A stretch of 64,000 nt of DNA from Mycobacterium marinum (GCF_003391395.1 NZ_CP024190.1:6014001-6078000), one strand, 5' to 3'. Positions 24,136-34,031 are shown, numbered from the stretch's first letter. The notes: generated by a model from the sequence alone, not told the origin. Numbers and translations: made by a program.

Positions 24136-25920
24136 ATGCCCACCCGGACCAGGCCCGTGCCCAAGGTCGCGGTGGCCGCCATCGCGCTGATCATGATTCA
24201 GCTGGGGGTTCGAGCCGTGCTGGCGTTCCGGGGGTATTTCTATTGGGACGATTTGATCCTGGTCGGCCGGGCCGGCACCCAGGACCTGCTCTCGGCGACC
24301 TACCTGTTCGACGACCATGACGGCCACGTCATGCCCGGCGCATTTCTGGTTGCCGGCATCATCATCCGGCTGATGCCGCTGGATTGGACCGGACCCGCGA
24401 TCAGCCTGGTGGTGCTGCAGCTGCTGGCATCGCTAGCGCTGCTGCGAGCGCTCTACGTGATCCTGGGCTGGCGCCGGGTCTTGCTCATCCCGCTGACGTT
24501 CGCGCTGTTCACCCCGCTGGGGGTGCCCGGATTCGCGTGGTGGGCGGCGGCACTGAACTCGCTGCCGCTGCTGGCGGCGCTGGCCTGGGTGTGCGGTGAC
24601 GCGATCCTGCTGATCCGCACCGGCAACCAGCGATACGCGGTGAGCGCGGTGCTCGCCTACTTCGCCGGCCTGCTGTTCTTCGAAAAGGCGGCGGTGGTCC
24701 CGTTCGTCGCCTTCGCGGTCAGCGCCCTGGTCTGCCATGTCGGCGGCGACAAGCGTCCGCTGCGCACGGCCTGGCAGGCCGGGATCCGGTTGTGGACGGC
24801 GGCGCTGGCGCTGACCGCCGGCTGGATGGTGCTCTATCTGGCCGTGGTTGACCAGAAGCGCTGGAGTGGGGATCTGGCAATGACCTGGGACCTGCTGTGT
24901 CGATCGATCACGCACGGCATCGTGGGGGGCCTGGCCGGCGGACCGTGGCGCTGGGATCGCTGGGCCCCGGCGTCCCCGTGGGCGACGCCGCCGCCGACGG
25001 TGATGGCGCTCGGATGGCTGGTGCTGGCCGGGCTACTCGGCTTGTCGCTGATCCGTAAACGACGCATCGGCGCGGTGTGGCTGACCGCGGCCGGCTACGC
25101 CGTCGCCTGCCAGGTGCCGATCTACCTGATGCGCTCATCGCGGTTCACCGCCCTGGAATTGGCGCAGACGCTGCGCTATTTCCCCGATCTGGTGGTGGTG
25201 TTGGCGCTGTTGGCCGCCGTCGCCTTGACCGCGGCGAATCGGCCGTCAGATTGGTTGAATGCCTCGCGCGTCCGGGCCAGCACGATCACCGCCGCGGCGA
25301 TGCTATTCCTGGCCAGCAGCCTCTACTCGACGGCGACCTTTCTGACCAGCTGGCGCGACAACCCGACCAAGTCATACCTGCAGAATGCGGAAGCGAGCTT
25401 GGCTGGCGCCCAGATAAATTCGAATGCCCCGCTACTGGATCAAGAAGTCGATCCACTGGTGCTGCAACGGGTGGCCTGGCCGGAAAACCTGGCCAGCCAT
25501 ATGTTCGCACTGTTGCCGAACCGCCCCGATTTCGCGACGGCGACAACCAAACTGAGAATGTTTACCAGCTCTGGAAATTTGGTCGATGCGCGAGTTACCT
25601 GGATACGGACGATTGTTCCCGGCCCCATGCCCCAATGCGGCTATTTCGCGCAGCCAGACCAGCCCGCACGGCTGGTCCTGGACGGCCCGTTGCTACCCGC
25701 CGACTGGACCGTTGAACTCAATTATCTTGCCAACAGCGACGGGTCGATAACGCTGGCGCTGCCGGAGGGACCCGAGCGCAAAGTTCCGGTGCATCCGGGC
25801 CTCAACCGGGTCTACGCCCGGCTGCCAGGCGCCGGCGATGTGATCACCGTGCGAGCCAATACCACCGCATTGGCGGTGTGTGTCGCCTCCGGTCCGGTGG
25901 GTTTTCTGGCTCCCGAATAA
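24136..25920 (+). CDS. GT-C-type polytopic membrane glycosyltransferase-like protein (Rv3635-like)
   Basis: A 594-residue membrane protein with about ten TM helices in the first ~400 residues and a soluble, probably extracytoplasmic C-terminal domain (about 410-594) containing beta-rich sequence. After TM1 the first loop carries FYWDDLILV near residue 36 and, further on, FDDHDGHVMPG near 58. An acidic pair in this loop is the hallmark of GT-C enzymes using polyprenyl-phosphate sugars. Annotated in Mtb only as a membrane protein. Start ATG 24136 lies 32 bases from galE1. The neighbouring flippase-like gene, ppgS and galE1 support an envelope-sugar role. Confidence 0.75.
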   Translation: MPTRTRPVPKVAVAAIALIMIQLGVRAVLAFRGYFYWDDLILVGRAGTQDLLSATYLFDDHDGHVMPGAFLVAGIIIRLMPLDWTGPAISLVVLQLLASLALLRALYVILGWRRVLLIPLTFALFTPLGVPGFAWWAAALNSLPLLAALAWVCGDAILLIRTGNQRYAVSAVLAYFAGLLFFEKAAVVPFVAFAVSALVCHVGGDKRPLRTAWQAGIRLWTAALALTAGWMVLYLAVVDQKRWSGDLAMTWDLLCRSITHGIVGGLAGGPWRWDRWAPASPWATPPPTVMALGWLVLAGLLGLSLIRKRRIGAVWLTAAGYAVACQVPIYLMRSSRFTALELAQTLRYFPDLVVVLALLAAVALTAANRPSDWLNASRVRASTITAAAMLFLASSLYSTATFLTSWRDNPTKSYLQNAEASLAGAQINSNAPLLDQEVDPLVLQRVAWPENLASHMFALLPNRPDFATATTKLRMFTSSGNLVDARVTWIRTIVPGPMPQCGYFAQPDQPARLVLDGPLLPADWTVELNYLANSDGSITLALPEGPERKVPVHPGLNRVYARLPGAGDVITVRANTTALAVCVASGPVGFLAPE

Positions 25921-26051
25921 GCGGCGCGATAATTCCCTTCCGGATGAATTAGTTGTCTCGAAGTTTTCTCCAAGACAATAACTTTCAGCGAAATTTGAAG
26001 GTAGCGTTGGCCCGCAAGTCAACAACGGTTTTCATGCCTAGGAGTACAGCG

Positions 26052-28097
26052 GTGTCATACGTGGTGGCGGCGTCAGACCTATTGACATCGACGGCGACAG
26101 AATTGGCACGCATCGACGCCGCGCTCAACACAGCCAATGCCGCGGCGGTGCTGCCGACGACCGTGCTGCAGGCCGCCGGCGCGGATGAGGTTTCGGCGGC
26201 GGTGGCCGCCCTGTTCTCCTCGCATGCCCGCGCCTATCAGGCACTCAGTGTCCAAGCCGGGCAGTTTCATCAGTGGTTCACCCAAACGCTGAGCGGCGCT
26301 GGACTGTCCTATGCCAGTGCCGAAGCCGCCAATGTCTCGCCCTTGCAGGTCCTCGAACGCGACGTGCTGGGACTGATCAACGCACCCACCCAGGCGCTGT
26401 TGGGCCGTCCCATCATCGGCAACGGCGCCGACGGCGCACCCGGCAGCGGGGCCAACGGCGCCGACGGCGGCATCTTGATCGGCAACGGCGGCACCGGCGG
26501 CTCCGGTGCGCCCGGCCAAAATGGCGGCGCCGGCGGCAACGCGGGGTTGCTCGGTAGCGGCGGCACCGGAGGTGTCGGTGGGGCCGGCGCCACCGGCGGC
26601 ACCGGCGGCACCGGCGGCCTGTTCTGGGGCAACGGCGGCATCGGCGGCCAAGGCGGGACCGCCATGGCGGGCGTCAACGGCGGTAGTCCCGGGCATGGCG
26701 GAAACGGTGGCAACGCGTTCCTGTTCGGCGATGGCGGCACCGGGGGCCAGGGTGGGACCGGCCTGGCCGGGGCAGACGGTGTCAACCCCACCCCCACCGG
26801 GACAGCCGGAACCGGTGCCGCCGGCGGCAACGTTAGCGGCAATGGCCCCCTGACCGGGGGAAACGGCGATACCGGTGATACCGGTGGGACCGGCGAGACC
26901 GGCGGTACCGGAGGCGCCGGCGGCAGCGCCACTGCCTCATCGGGGTCGGCCACCGGGGGCAAGGGCGGGGCCGGCGGTGATCCCGGTGGCGGCGCCAATG
27001 GCGGGGCCGGCGGTGCCGGCGGGGACGCCGAGAGCTTCACGGGGCAAGCCCACGGGGGCGCCGGCGGCGACGGCAGTCAAGGCGGAATCCCCGGCGGCTC
27101 GGGTGGCGCGGGTGGCGATGGCGGCAAGGCCACCGGTTTGGCGAGTGGCATCGGCGGCGATGGCGGCGATGGCGGCCGCGGCTTTGCCACCGACGTCTCC
27201 GGGGGTACCGCCGGTGGCGGCGGGACCGGCGGCGACGGTGGCCGTGGCGGGCTATTGATCGGCAGCGGCGGCAACGGCGGGACCGGCGGGACTGGCGGGA
27301 CCGGGGGCACCGGCGCCGCCGCCGGCGTTGGCGGCATCGGCGGCAACGGCGGCGACGCGACCGCAGCGAGCTCCGCCACCGGCGGTCATGGGGGCGACGG
27401 CGGAGACTCTGACCCCTCTGTCGGCACCGGCGGTAACGGCGGCACCGGGGGTAACGGCGGCAACGGCGGGGCGGCGAGCCTGCTGTTCGGCAATGGCGGT
27501 AGCGGCGGCGACGGCGGTGTTGGTGGGACCGGCGGCACCGGCGGTGCGGGGGGCTCGGGCGCCGGGGGCGGCGTCGGCGGAGACGGAAGCTCCCGTGGGG
27601 GCATCGGCGGTAACGGCGGCGCCGGCGCTAATTCGATGGCCATCGGTGGTGAGGGCGGCGTCGGGGGTAGGGGCGGTGACGCCGGGACCAGTGGCCTGTT
27701 GATCGGCAACGGCGGCGACGGCGGCAGCGGCGGCGCGGGCGGGACCGGCGGCACCGGCGGCGCGGGCGGCGCAGGAGCCGCGGGTGGTGCCGGCGGCAAC
27801 GGATCCACCCAAATCGCCTTCGGCGGCGACGGCGGCGACGGCGGTGACGGCGGTGACGGCGCCCAGGGCGGCGAGGGCGGTGCCACCGGCTCGGTGGGCG
27901 GCATCGGCAGTCAGGGAGGCATCTTGTTCAGCCACGCCGGCGCCGACGGCTCGACGGGGGCCCCTGGCGCTGGGGGCGCGGGTGGTGCTGGCGGCGCCGC
28001 CGGCGGCTTCGGTGCCGGCGGCAGCGGGGCCACCGCGGGCGCAGACGGCAAAGCGGGCACCGCCGGCACGGCGGGCGCGACCGGCCCGCACGGCTGA
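26052..28097 (+). CDS. PE_PGRS family protein
   Basis: A 681-residue protein. The PE domain is at residues 1-95 (SYVVAASDLLTSTATELA at the start), followed by the PGRS linker LGLINAPTQALLGRPIIGNG near 115-134. Then about 540 residues of Gly-Gly-Ala/Gly-Gly-Asn repeats run to the end, with LIGNGG/LLFGNGG units marking the beta-sail turns. The start is the GTG at 26052: TAGGAG lies 8 bases before it and the product then begins at the normal PE position. Exported by ESX-5 in other species. It occupies the place of the Mtb insertion-sequence region. Confidence 0.92.
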   Translation: MSYVVAASDLLTSTATELARIDAALNTANAAAVLPTTVLQAAGADEVSAAVAALFSSHARAYQALSVQAGQFHQWFTQTLSGAGLSYASAEAANVSPLQVLERDVLGLINAPTQALLGRPIIGNGADGAPGSGANGADGGILIGNGGTGGSGAPGQNGGAGGNAGLLGSGGTGGVGGAGATGGTGGTGGLFWGNGGIGGQGGTAMAGVNGGSPGHGGNGGNAFLFGDGGTGGQGGTGLAGADGVNPTPTGTAGTGAAGGNVSGNGPLTGGNGDTGDTGGTGETGGTGGAGGSATASSGSATGGKGGAGGDPGGGANGGAGGAGGDAESFTGQAHGGAGGDGSQGGIPGGSGGAGGDGGKATGLASGIGGDGGDGGRGFATDVSGGTAGGGGTGGDGGRGGLLIGSGGNGGTGGTGGTGGTGAAAGVGGIGGNGGDATAASSATGGHGGDGGDSDPSVGTGGNGGTGGNGGNGGAASLLFGNGGSGGDGGVGGTGGTGGAGGSGAGGGVGGDGSSRGGIGGNGGAGANSMAIGGEGGVGGRGGDAGTSGLLIGNGGDGGSGGAGGTGGTGGAGGAGAAGGAGGNGSTQIAFGGDGGDGGDGGDGAQGGEGGATGSVGGIGSQGGILFSHAGADGSTGAPGAGGAGGAGGAAGGFGAGGSGATAGADGKAGTAGTAGATGPHG

Positions 28098-28113
28098 CCA
28101 CCACAAACAAACG

Positions 28114-28186
28114 AGCCGCCTAGGAGAATCGAACTCCTGACCTATTCATTACGAGTGAATCGCTCTACCGACTGAGCTAAGGCGGC
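28114..28186 (-). tRNA. tRNA-Thr (anticodon CGT)
   Basis: A full 73-base cloverleaf on the minus strand. The 7-bp acceptor GCCGCCT/AGGCGGC is intact, with a D-arm TAGCTCAGTCGGTAGAGC. The anticodon stem ATTCA/TGAAT carries loop CTCGTAA (anticodon at 28151-28153), and the T-arm contains GTTCGATTC. The discriminator is T and CCA is not encoded. It is the thrV-position tRNA next to holB in Mtb. Its 3' end is 16 bases past the PE_PGRS stop. Confidence 0.97.
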
Positions 28187-28265
28187 GTGCCCTCATTCCG
28201 GGCGGCACGAGTCTACGGCAGGCGGGCAGGTCCGCCCAAGTCCGGATCGACCGACCGGCCCCCCG

Positions 28266-29471
28266 CTACTGCAGTTCCTGCCCAATGGCTGCCACCATGG
28301 CGTCAACCGCAAATTTTGGCTTTACGTTGATCGACAGCGCTTCACGGCAGTTCAGCACGGCCTCGATGCAACGCAACAGCCGCTCCGGAGTCGCGTGTGC
28401 GGCCAGCGCAGCGACCCGGTCAGCCATGTCCGGATGGTTGGCCCGCGGCTGGTCGGCCTTCGCCGAAACCAGCAGCGCATCCCGAAAATAGGTGGCCAGG
28501 TCGATCAGGGCCCGGTCCAGCGCATCGCGCGCGGCCCGGGTGTGGCGGGACTTCTGCCGCCGTTCCAGGTCCTTGATCGCGCCGGCGGAGCCACGCATCG
28601 TGCCGGCAGTCCCTTTCCCGGTGCCACCAGCCCCCAGTGCGGTACGCAGCTCCTCGGTTTCGGCCTCGGCGCGATCGGAAGTCAGCGCCAGCGCCTCGGC
28701 CTCGGCGGCGGCGACCAACTCCTCGGCCGCGGCGTAGGCCCGCGCCGGCGTCGCGGCGTCACGAACCAGCCCCAACGCTCGCTCGCGTCGCTGCCGCGCC
28801 TCCGGGTCGGTGGCCAGCCGCCGCGCCCGGCCCACATGGCCACCGCTGACCGACGCCGCCCAATTCGCCGTCTCGGCCGCCAACCCATCGTTGTCGATCA
28901 GTACCTGGGCAATCGCGGTGGTCGGCGGCGTCACCAACGCGACATGGCGACACCGGGACCGCAACGTGACCGCGATGTCCTCGGGATCCACCGATGGTGC
29001 GCACAACAGGAACACCGTCGATGCGGGCGGCTCCTCGACCACCTTGAGCAGGGCGTTGGCCGCACCTTCGGTCAACCGATCGGCGTCTTCGATCAGCACG
29101 ATCTGATGGCGCCCGGTGGTTGGGCGGCGCGATGCGATCTGCACGATCGCGCGCATGTCGTCAACTCCGATAGAGAGGCCTTCGGGAATCACCCGCCGCA
29201 CGTCCGCGTGAGTCCCCGCCATGGTGGTCAAACAGGACCGACAACGTCCGCACCCCGGATCGCCGTCTGACGTGCACTGCAGCGCCGCGGCGAAGCACAA
29301 TGCGGCGATTGACCGCCCCGAGCCCGGGGGCCCGGTGATCAGCCACGCATGTGTCATATCCCCGTCAAACCCTGAACTGTGAGTCGAATCACTGCGAGCT
29401 GACCTAGCGGCCGCGAGCAGCTCCGATTCCACCGCCCCCTGGCCTACCAGCCGCGCGAATACCCCAGACAT
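28266..29471 (-). CDS. holB: DNA polymerase III subunit delta' (clamp loader)
   Basis: A 401-residue clamp-loader AAA+ protein. Walker A is GPPGSGRS, with Arg in place of Lys as usual in delta', near residue 45. A zinc module Cys-x8-Cys-x2-Cys-x2-Cys follows in CTSDGDPGCGRCRSC. VLIEDADRLTEGAANALLK holds Walker B, and the SRC motif is in LRSRCRHV near 180. The C-terminal collar domain has an Ala/Glu-rich helix. The ATG at 29471 starts MSGVFARLVGQ; four extra upstream codons lack support. It faces the cyclase gene across 155 bases. Confidence 0.92.
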   Translation of the reverse strand: MSGVFARLVGQGAVESELLAAARSARSDSTHSSGFDGDMTHAWLITGPPGSGRSIAALCFAAALQCTSDGDPGCGRCRSCLTTMAGTHADVRRVIPEGLSIGVDDMRAIVQIASRRPTTGRHQIVLIEDADRLTEGAANALLKVVEEPPASTVFLLCAPSVDPEDIAVTLRSRCRHVALVTPPTTAIAQVLIDNDGLAAETANWAASVSGGHVGRARRLATDPEARQRRERALGLVRDAATPARAYAAAEELVAAAEAEALALTSDRAEAETEELRTALGAGGTGKGTAGTMRGSAGAIKDLERRQKSRHTRAARDALDRALIDLATYFRDALLVSAKADQPRANHPDMADRVAALAAHATPERLLRCIEAVLNCREALSINVKPKFAVDAMVAAIGQELQ

Positions 29472-29626
29472 CACCGTGGACACTATTAGTCCCCGCCGAC
29501 AGATACCGATTGGCTACCGTTTCGCGACATTTCCGTTATCTTTCCCGTCTCGAGTCGACTCGGTAACGACTTGCCGAGTCCCACGTAGGTTTCCGGCGAG
29601 TCCCCCCATCCGGATACGGTGGGCTG

Positions 29627-31216
29627 GTGGCTACCGTGGCAACCCTGCCCGGGCGGATCAACGGGTTCGCCCGGTGGGTAGTGCGCACTCCGTGGCCGGT
29701 GTTTTCGCTGAGTATGTTGCAGGCCGACATCATCGGCGGCCTATTCGTTCTGGGCTTTCTGCGCTATGGCTTGCCACCCAACGATCGCATCCAGCTGCAG
29801 GATCTACCACCACTGAATCTGGCGATCTTCCTCACCTCCGTGATTACCTTGTTCCTCGCCGGGTTCGCATTGAACCTCAAGCTGCTGGTGCCGGTCTTCC
29901 GGTGGCAGCGCCGCGACAATCTGGTTGCGGCGGCCGACCCGTCCGCCACCGAGCTGGCCCGCAGCCGGGTGCTGCGCATGCCGTTCTATCGCACCTTGAT
30001 CAGCGTCGGGTCGTGGGCGATCGGCAGCGTGATCTTCATCGTCGCCAGCTGGTCGGTGGCTCGCTATGCGGCGCCCGTGGTGGCGATTGCCACCGCCCTG
30101 GGCGCCATCGCCACCGCGATCATCGGCTACCTGCAGTCTGAGCGGGTGCTGCGGCCGGTCGCGGTGGCCGCGCTGCGCAGTGGGGTACCGGAGAACTTGC
30201 GTTCGCCCGGGGTCATCTTGCGGTTGATGCTGGCCTGGGTGCTGTCCACCGCGGTACCACTGTTGGCGATCGTGCTGGCCGTGGTGGCCGACAAGATGGC
30301 GATTCTGCACGCCACCCCGGACAAGCTGTTCAATCCCATCCTGCTGCTCGCGCTGGCAGCGTTGGCGATCGGCTCGGTCAGCACGCTGCTGGTGTCCATG
30401 TCGATCGCTGATCCGCTGCGCCAGCTGCGTTGGGCGCTGTCGGAGGTGCAGCGCGGCAACTACAACGCGCACATGCAGATCTACGACGCCAGCGAGCTGG
30501 GCCTGCTGCAGGCTGGGTTCAACGACATGGTCCGCGACCTGTCCGAGCGGCAACGCCTGCGTGACCTGTTCGGTCGATATGTCGGCGAGGACGTGGCCCG
30601 GCGCGCCATCGAACGCGGTACCGAGCTTGGCGGGCAGGAACGCGATGTCGCGGTGCTGTTCGTCGACCTGGTGGGCTCGACCCAGCTGGCGGCGACCCGA
30701 CCGCCGGTCGAGGTGGTCGGCCTGCTCAACGAATTCTTCCGGGTGGTGGTCGACACCGTCGCGCGCCACGGCGGATTCGTCAACAAGTTCCAGGGCGATG
30801 CCGCCCTGGCGATTTTCGGCGCACCGATCGAACACCCCGACGGCGCCGGCGCCGCGCTGCGCGCCGCGCGCGAGTTGCACGACGAACTCATTCCGGTGCT
30901 GGGATCTGCGGAGTTCGGCATCGGGGTGTCGGCCGGCAGGGCCATCGCCGGCCACATCGGCGCGCAGGCCCGCTTCGAATACACCGTGATCGGCGACCCG
31001 GTCAATGAGGCCGCCCGACTCACCGAGCTGGCCAAGCTCGAGGAAGGCCACGTGCTGGCCTCGGCGATCGCGGTCAGCGGGGCGCTAGACGCCGAAGCCT
31101 TGTGCTGGGACGTCGCCGAAGTCGTCGAACTACGCGGACGGACCGCACCGACCCAGCTGGCCCGCCCGCTGAACCTCGCTGTAGCCCAAGAGGTCTCCAC
31201 CAAAAGCGGTAGCTAA
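29627..31216 (+). CDS. Membrane adenylate cyclase, six-TM + HAMP + class III catalytic domain (Rv3645-like)
   Basis: A 529-residue protein. Six hydrophobic segments lie at about residues 25-275, then a HAMP domain (SIADPLRQLRWALSEVQRGNY) and a class III cyclase domain (residues ~335-500). Metal-binding Asp residues are in AVLFVDLVGST and FQGDAALAIFG. The substrate-selecting Lys (VNKFQGD) and the Asp of VIGDPVNEAARLTE predict ATP specificity and an active homodimer. In Mtb, Rv3645 is a major cAMP producer. The GTG at 29627 is used; the Mtb annotation is about 20 residues longer. The cAMP receptor gene crp is about 30 kb away. Confidence 0.93.
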   Translation: MATVATLPGRINGFARWVVRTPWPVFSLSMLQADIIGGLFVLGFLRYGLPPNDRIQLQDLPPLNLAIFLTSVITLFLAGFALNLKLLVPVFRWQRRDNLVAAADPSATELARSRVLRMPFYRTLISVGSWAIGSVIFIVASWSVARYAAPVVAIATALGAIATAIIGYLQSERVLRPVAVAALRSGVPENLRSPGVILRLMLAWVLSTAVPLLAIVLAVVADKMAILHATPDKLFNPILLLALAALAIGSVSTLLVSMSIADPLRQLRWALSEVQRGNYNAHMQIYDASELGLLQAGFNDMVRDLSERQRLRDLFGRYVGEDVARRAIERGTELGGQERDVAVLFVDLVGSTQLAATRPPVEVVGLLNEFFRVVVDTVARHGGFVNKFQGDAALAIFGAPIEHPDGAGAALRAARELHDELIPVLGSAEFGIGVSAGRAIAGHIGAQARFEYTVIGDPVNEAARLTELAKLEEGHVLASAIAVSGALDAEALCWDVAEVVELRGRTAPTQLARPLNLAVAQEVSTKSGS

Positions 31217-31226
31217 CCGGCCCCGG

Positions 31227-34031
31227 TCACGCGCGTTTGACGGCCTTTTTCGCCGGCGACTTGCGGGTGGTCTTCTTGGCGGCTCGCTTCACCGGCCCTC
31301 GGGCCCGGCGGTCAGCCAGCAATTCCGAGGCCCGCTCGTCGGTAATCGACGCGACCTCGTCGCCCTTGCGCAGACTGGCGTTGGTTTCACCGTCGGTGAC
31401 ATACGGACCGAACCGCCCGTCCTTGATCACCATCGGCTTGCCCGACGCGGCATCGGTCCCCAGCTCACGAAGCGGCGGAGCCGAAGCGCTCTGCCGGCCA
31501 GAACGCTTGGGTTCGGCGTAGATCTTGAGCGCTTCGTCAAGGGTGATGGAGAAAATCTGGTCTTCGGTGGCCAGGGAGCGAGAATCGGTGCCGCGCTTCA
31601 GATATGGCCCATAGCGCCCGTTCTGCGCGGTGATCTCTTCGCCGGAAGCGGGATCCGTGCCCACCACGCGCGGCAGCGAGAGCAGCTTGAGCGCGTCCTC
31701 GAGGGTGATCGTCTGCAGGTCCATGCTGCGCAGCAGCGAACCGGTGCGGGGTTTGGGCCCGGTGGCCTTCTTGCTCTTCTTGGCGGGGGCCTCGGTCCCG
31801 GCTTCGGGTGCGGGAGGTTCGGGAAGAATCTCGGTCACATACGGCCCGTAGCGCCCGTCCTTGGCGACGATCTCGTGGCCGGATTCCGGGTCGATGCCCA
31901 GCACGCGGCCTTCCTGCGGCGTGGCGAATAGCTCTTCGGCCAGCACCAGGGTCAGCTCGTCGGGTGTCAGCGAGTCATTGAGGTTGGCGCGCTGCGGGGT
32001 CGGCTCACCGTCTTCGCCGGTTATGGTGCGTTCCAGGTAGGGACCGTTCTTGCCCACCCGAACGTAGATGGGACGCCCCTGATCATCGTCAAACAGCTTG
32101 ATGGAGTTGACTTCTCGCGCATCAATGCCTTCGAGGTTGACACCGACGAGCTTCTTGAGCCCCCCGGCGCGCGCCACCGAATCAGACACGCCGTGGTCGC
32201 CACCGAAGTAGAAGTTGTTGAGCCAGTCGGTGCGCCGCTCCTGACCAGATGCGATGGCATCGAGCTCGTCTTCCATCGCCGCGGTGAAGCCGTAGTCGAC
32301 GAGGTGCCCGAAATGTTGCTCCAACAATCCGGTGACCGCGAACGCCACCCACGACGGCACCAGGGCGCTGCCCTTCTTGTGTACGTAGCCGCGGTCCTGG
32401 ATCGTCTTGATGATCGGGGTGTAGGTGGACGGGCGTCCGATTCCCAGCTCCTCGAAGGCCTTGACCAGCGAGGCCTCGGTGTAGCGGGCGGGCGGGTTGG
32501 TGGTGTGCCCGTCCGGGGTCAGCTCGACCGCGTCGAGCCGCTGGCCCGGCGTCAGATTCGGCAGGCGCCGCTCGGCGTCATCGGCCTCGCCACCGACCAG
32601 TTCGTCCACCGTCTCCACGTAGGCCTTGAGGAACCCGGGGAAGGTCAGGGTGCGACCGCTCGCCGAGAACACCACCTGCTGCTCACCCGCGCTACCACCG
32701 ATCCGCAGGCTCAGCGTGGTGCCGCGGGCATCCGCCATCTGGGAGGCCACCGTGCGCTGCCAGATCAGCTCGTAGAGCCGGAATTCGTCGCCGTCGAGTT
32801 CACGACGCACGGCGTCGGGGGTTGCGAACGTCTCACCCGCGGGGCGGATGGCCTCGTGCGCCTCCTGCGCGTTCTTCACCTTGCGGGTGTACTGGCGCGG
32901 AGATGATGCCACATACTCTTCGCCGTAGAGCTGGCGCGCCTGGGTGCGCGCGGCGTTGATCGCCGACTCCGACAGGGTCGTCGAGTCGGTTCGCATGTAG
33001 GTGATGTAACCGTTTTCGTAGAGCCGCTGAGCGATGCTCATCGTCCGCTCACCGGAAAACCGCAACTTGCGGCCGGCCTCCTGCTGCAGCGTCGAGGTCA
33101 TAAACGGTGGGTACGGACGGCGGCTGTAGGGCTTTTCCTCGACCGAGGCCACGCTCAGCTGCGCGCCGTGTAGGCCGGTGGCCAGCGCGGCCGCACGGGC
33201 CTCGTCGAGCACGGTGACCTCGTCGGCCTTGCGCAACGTGCCCAGCGAGTCGAAATCGCGACCGGTGGCCACCCGCAAGCCGTCCACACTGGTCAGTCGG
33301 GCGACAAAGGTGGGCGGCGCGGCCTTCGGGTCGGACACGCTGGCGTCCAGCGTGGCGACGATGTCCCAGTAGGACGCGCTGCGGAACGCCATCCGGTCGC
33401 GCTCTCGCTGCACGATCATCCGCGTGGCCACCGACTGCACCCGGCCGGCCGACAGCTTGGGCGCGACCTTTTTCCACAGCACCGGACTGACCTCGTAGCC
33501 GTACAGCCGGTCCAGGATGCGCCGGGTCTCCTGCGCATCGACGAGGTCCATGTCCAGGTCACGGGGGTTTTCCGCGGCTTCGAGGATGGCCGGTTCGGTG
33601 ATCTCGTGGAAGACCATCCGTTTGACCGGCACGCGCGGTTTGAGGGTTTCCAGCAAGTGCCAGGCGATCGCCTCGCCCTCGCGGTCACCATCAGTGGCCA
33701 GGTAGAGCTCGTCGACGTCTTTGAGCAGGTCTTTGAGCTCGCTGACCGCGCTCTTCTTCTCCGGGCTGATGATGTAGAGCGGTTCGAAGTCCGCGTCGAC
33801 ATTGACGCCGAGGCGCGCCCACGGCTCGGACTTGAACTTGGCGGGCACATCCGCGGCGGCCCGCGGCAGGTCGCGGATGTGGCCACGCGAGGATTCGACT
33901 ATGTACCTGGGCCCCAGGTAACCAGCAAGTTTGCGCGCCTTGGTGGGCGACTCGACTATGACAAGTCGCCGGCCGCTCCCATTTCCGCCGCTGCTACGGC
34001 TTCCAGGGCCCTTCGTTTTCGGGTCAGCCAA
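31227..34031 (-). CDS. topA: DNA topoisomerase I
   Basis: Type IA topoisomerase relaxing negative supercoils. 934 residues. The TOPRIM domain has VIVESPTKARKL near 25 and the acidic triad region TDGDREGEAIAWHL near 115. The active-site Tyr is in YITYMRTDST near 343. The C-terminal third has five-plus topoisomerase-C repeats (GRYGPYV, GRFGPYV types) in place of zinc fingers, then a Lys/Arg tail (KKTTRKSPAKKAVKRA), as in other mycobacteria. It starts at a TTG. It is convergent with the cyclase gene, 10 bases apart. Confidence 0.96.
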   Translation of the reverse strand: MADPKTKGPGSRSSGGNGSGRRLVIVESPTKARKLAGYLGPRYIVESSRGHIRDLPRAAADVPAKFKSEPWARLGVNVDADFEPLYIISPEKKSAVSELKDLLKDVDELYLATDGDREGEAIAWHLLETLKPRVPVKRMVFHEITEPAILEAAENPRDLDMDLVDAQETRRILDRLYGYEVSPVLWKKVAPKLSAGRVQSVATRMIVQRERDRMAFRSASYWDIVATLDASVSDPKAAPPTFVARLTSVDGLRVATGRDFDSLGTLRKADEVTVLDEARAAALATGLHGAQLSVASVEEKPYSRRPYPPFMTSTLQQEAGRKLRFSGERTMSIAQRLYENGYITYMRTDSTTLSESAINAARTQARQLYGEEYVASSPRQYTRKVKNAQEAHEAIRPAGETFATPDAVRRELDGDEFRLYELIWQRTVASQMADARGTTLSLRIGGSAGEQQVVFSASGRTLTFPGFLKAYVETVDELVGGEADDAERRLPNLTPGQRLDAVELTPDGHTTNPPARYTEASLVKAFEELGIGRPSTYTPIIKTIQDRGYVHKKGSALVPSWVAFAVTGLLEQHFGHLVDYGFTAAMEDELDAIASGQERRTDWLNNFYFGGDHGVSDSVARAGGLKKLVGVNLEGIDAREVNSIKLFDDDQGRPIYVRVGKNGPYLERTITGEDGEPTPQRANLNDSLTPDELTLVLAEELFATPQEGRVLGIDPESGHEIVAKDGRYGPYVTEILPEPPAPEAGTEAPAKKSKKATGPKPRTGSLLRSMDLQTITLEDALKLLSLPRVVGTDPASGEEITAQNGRYGPYLKRGTDSRSLATEDQIFSITLDEALKIYAEPKRSGRQSASAPPLRELGTDAASGKPMVIKDGRFGPYVTDGETNASLRKGDEVASITDERASELLADRRARGPVKRAAKKTTRKSPAKKAVKRA

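Noticed and set aside
26400..28090. Repetitive DNA that could suggest a CRISPR array or minisatellite
   Set aside because: The repeats are short, imperfect 9-base GGC-rich units encoding PGRS triplets. There are no unique spacers and no cas genes.
26309..28106. Long Pro/Ala-rich minus-strand frames opposite the PE_PGRS gene
   Set aside because: They are the reverse complement of Gly-Gly-Ala repeats and carry no independent start or ribosome site.
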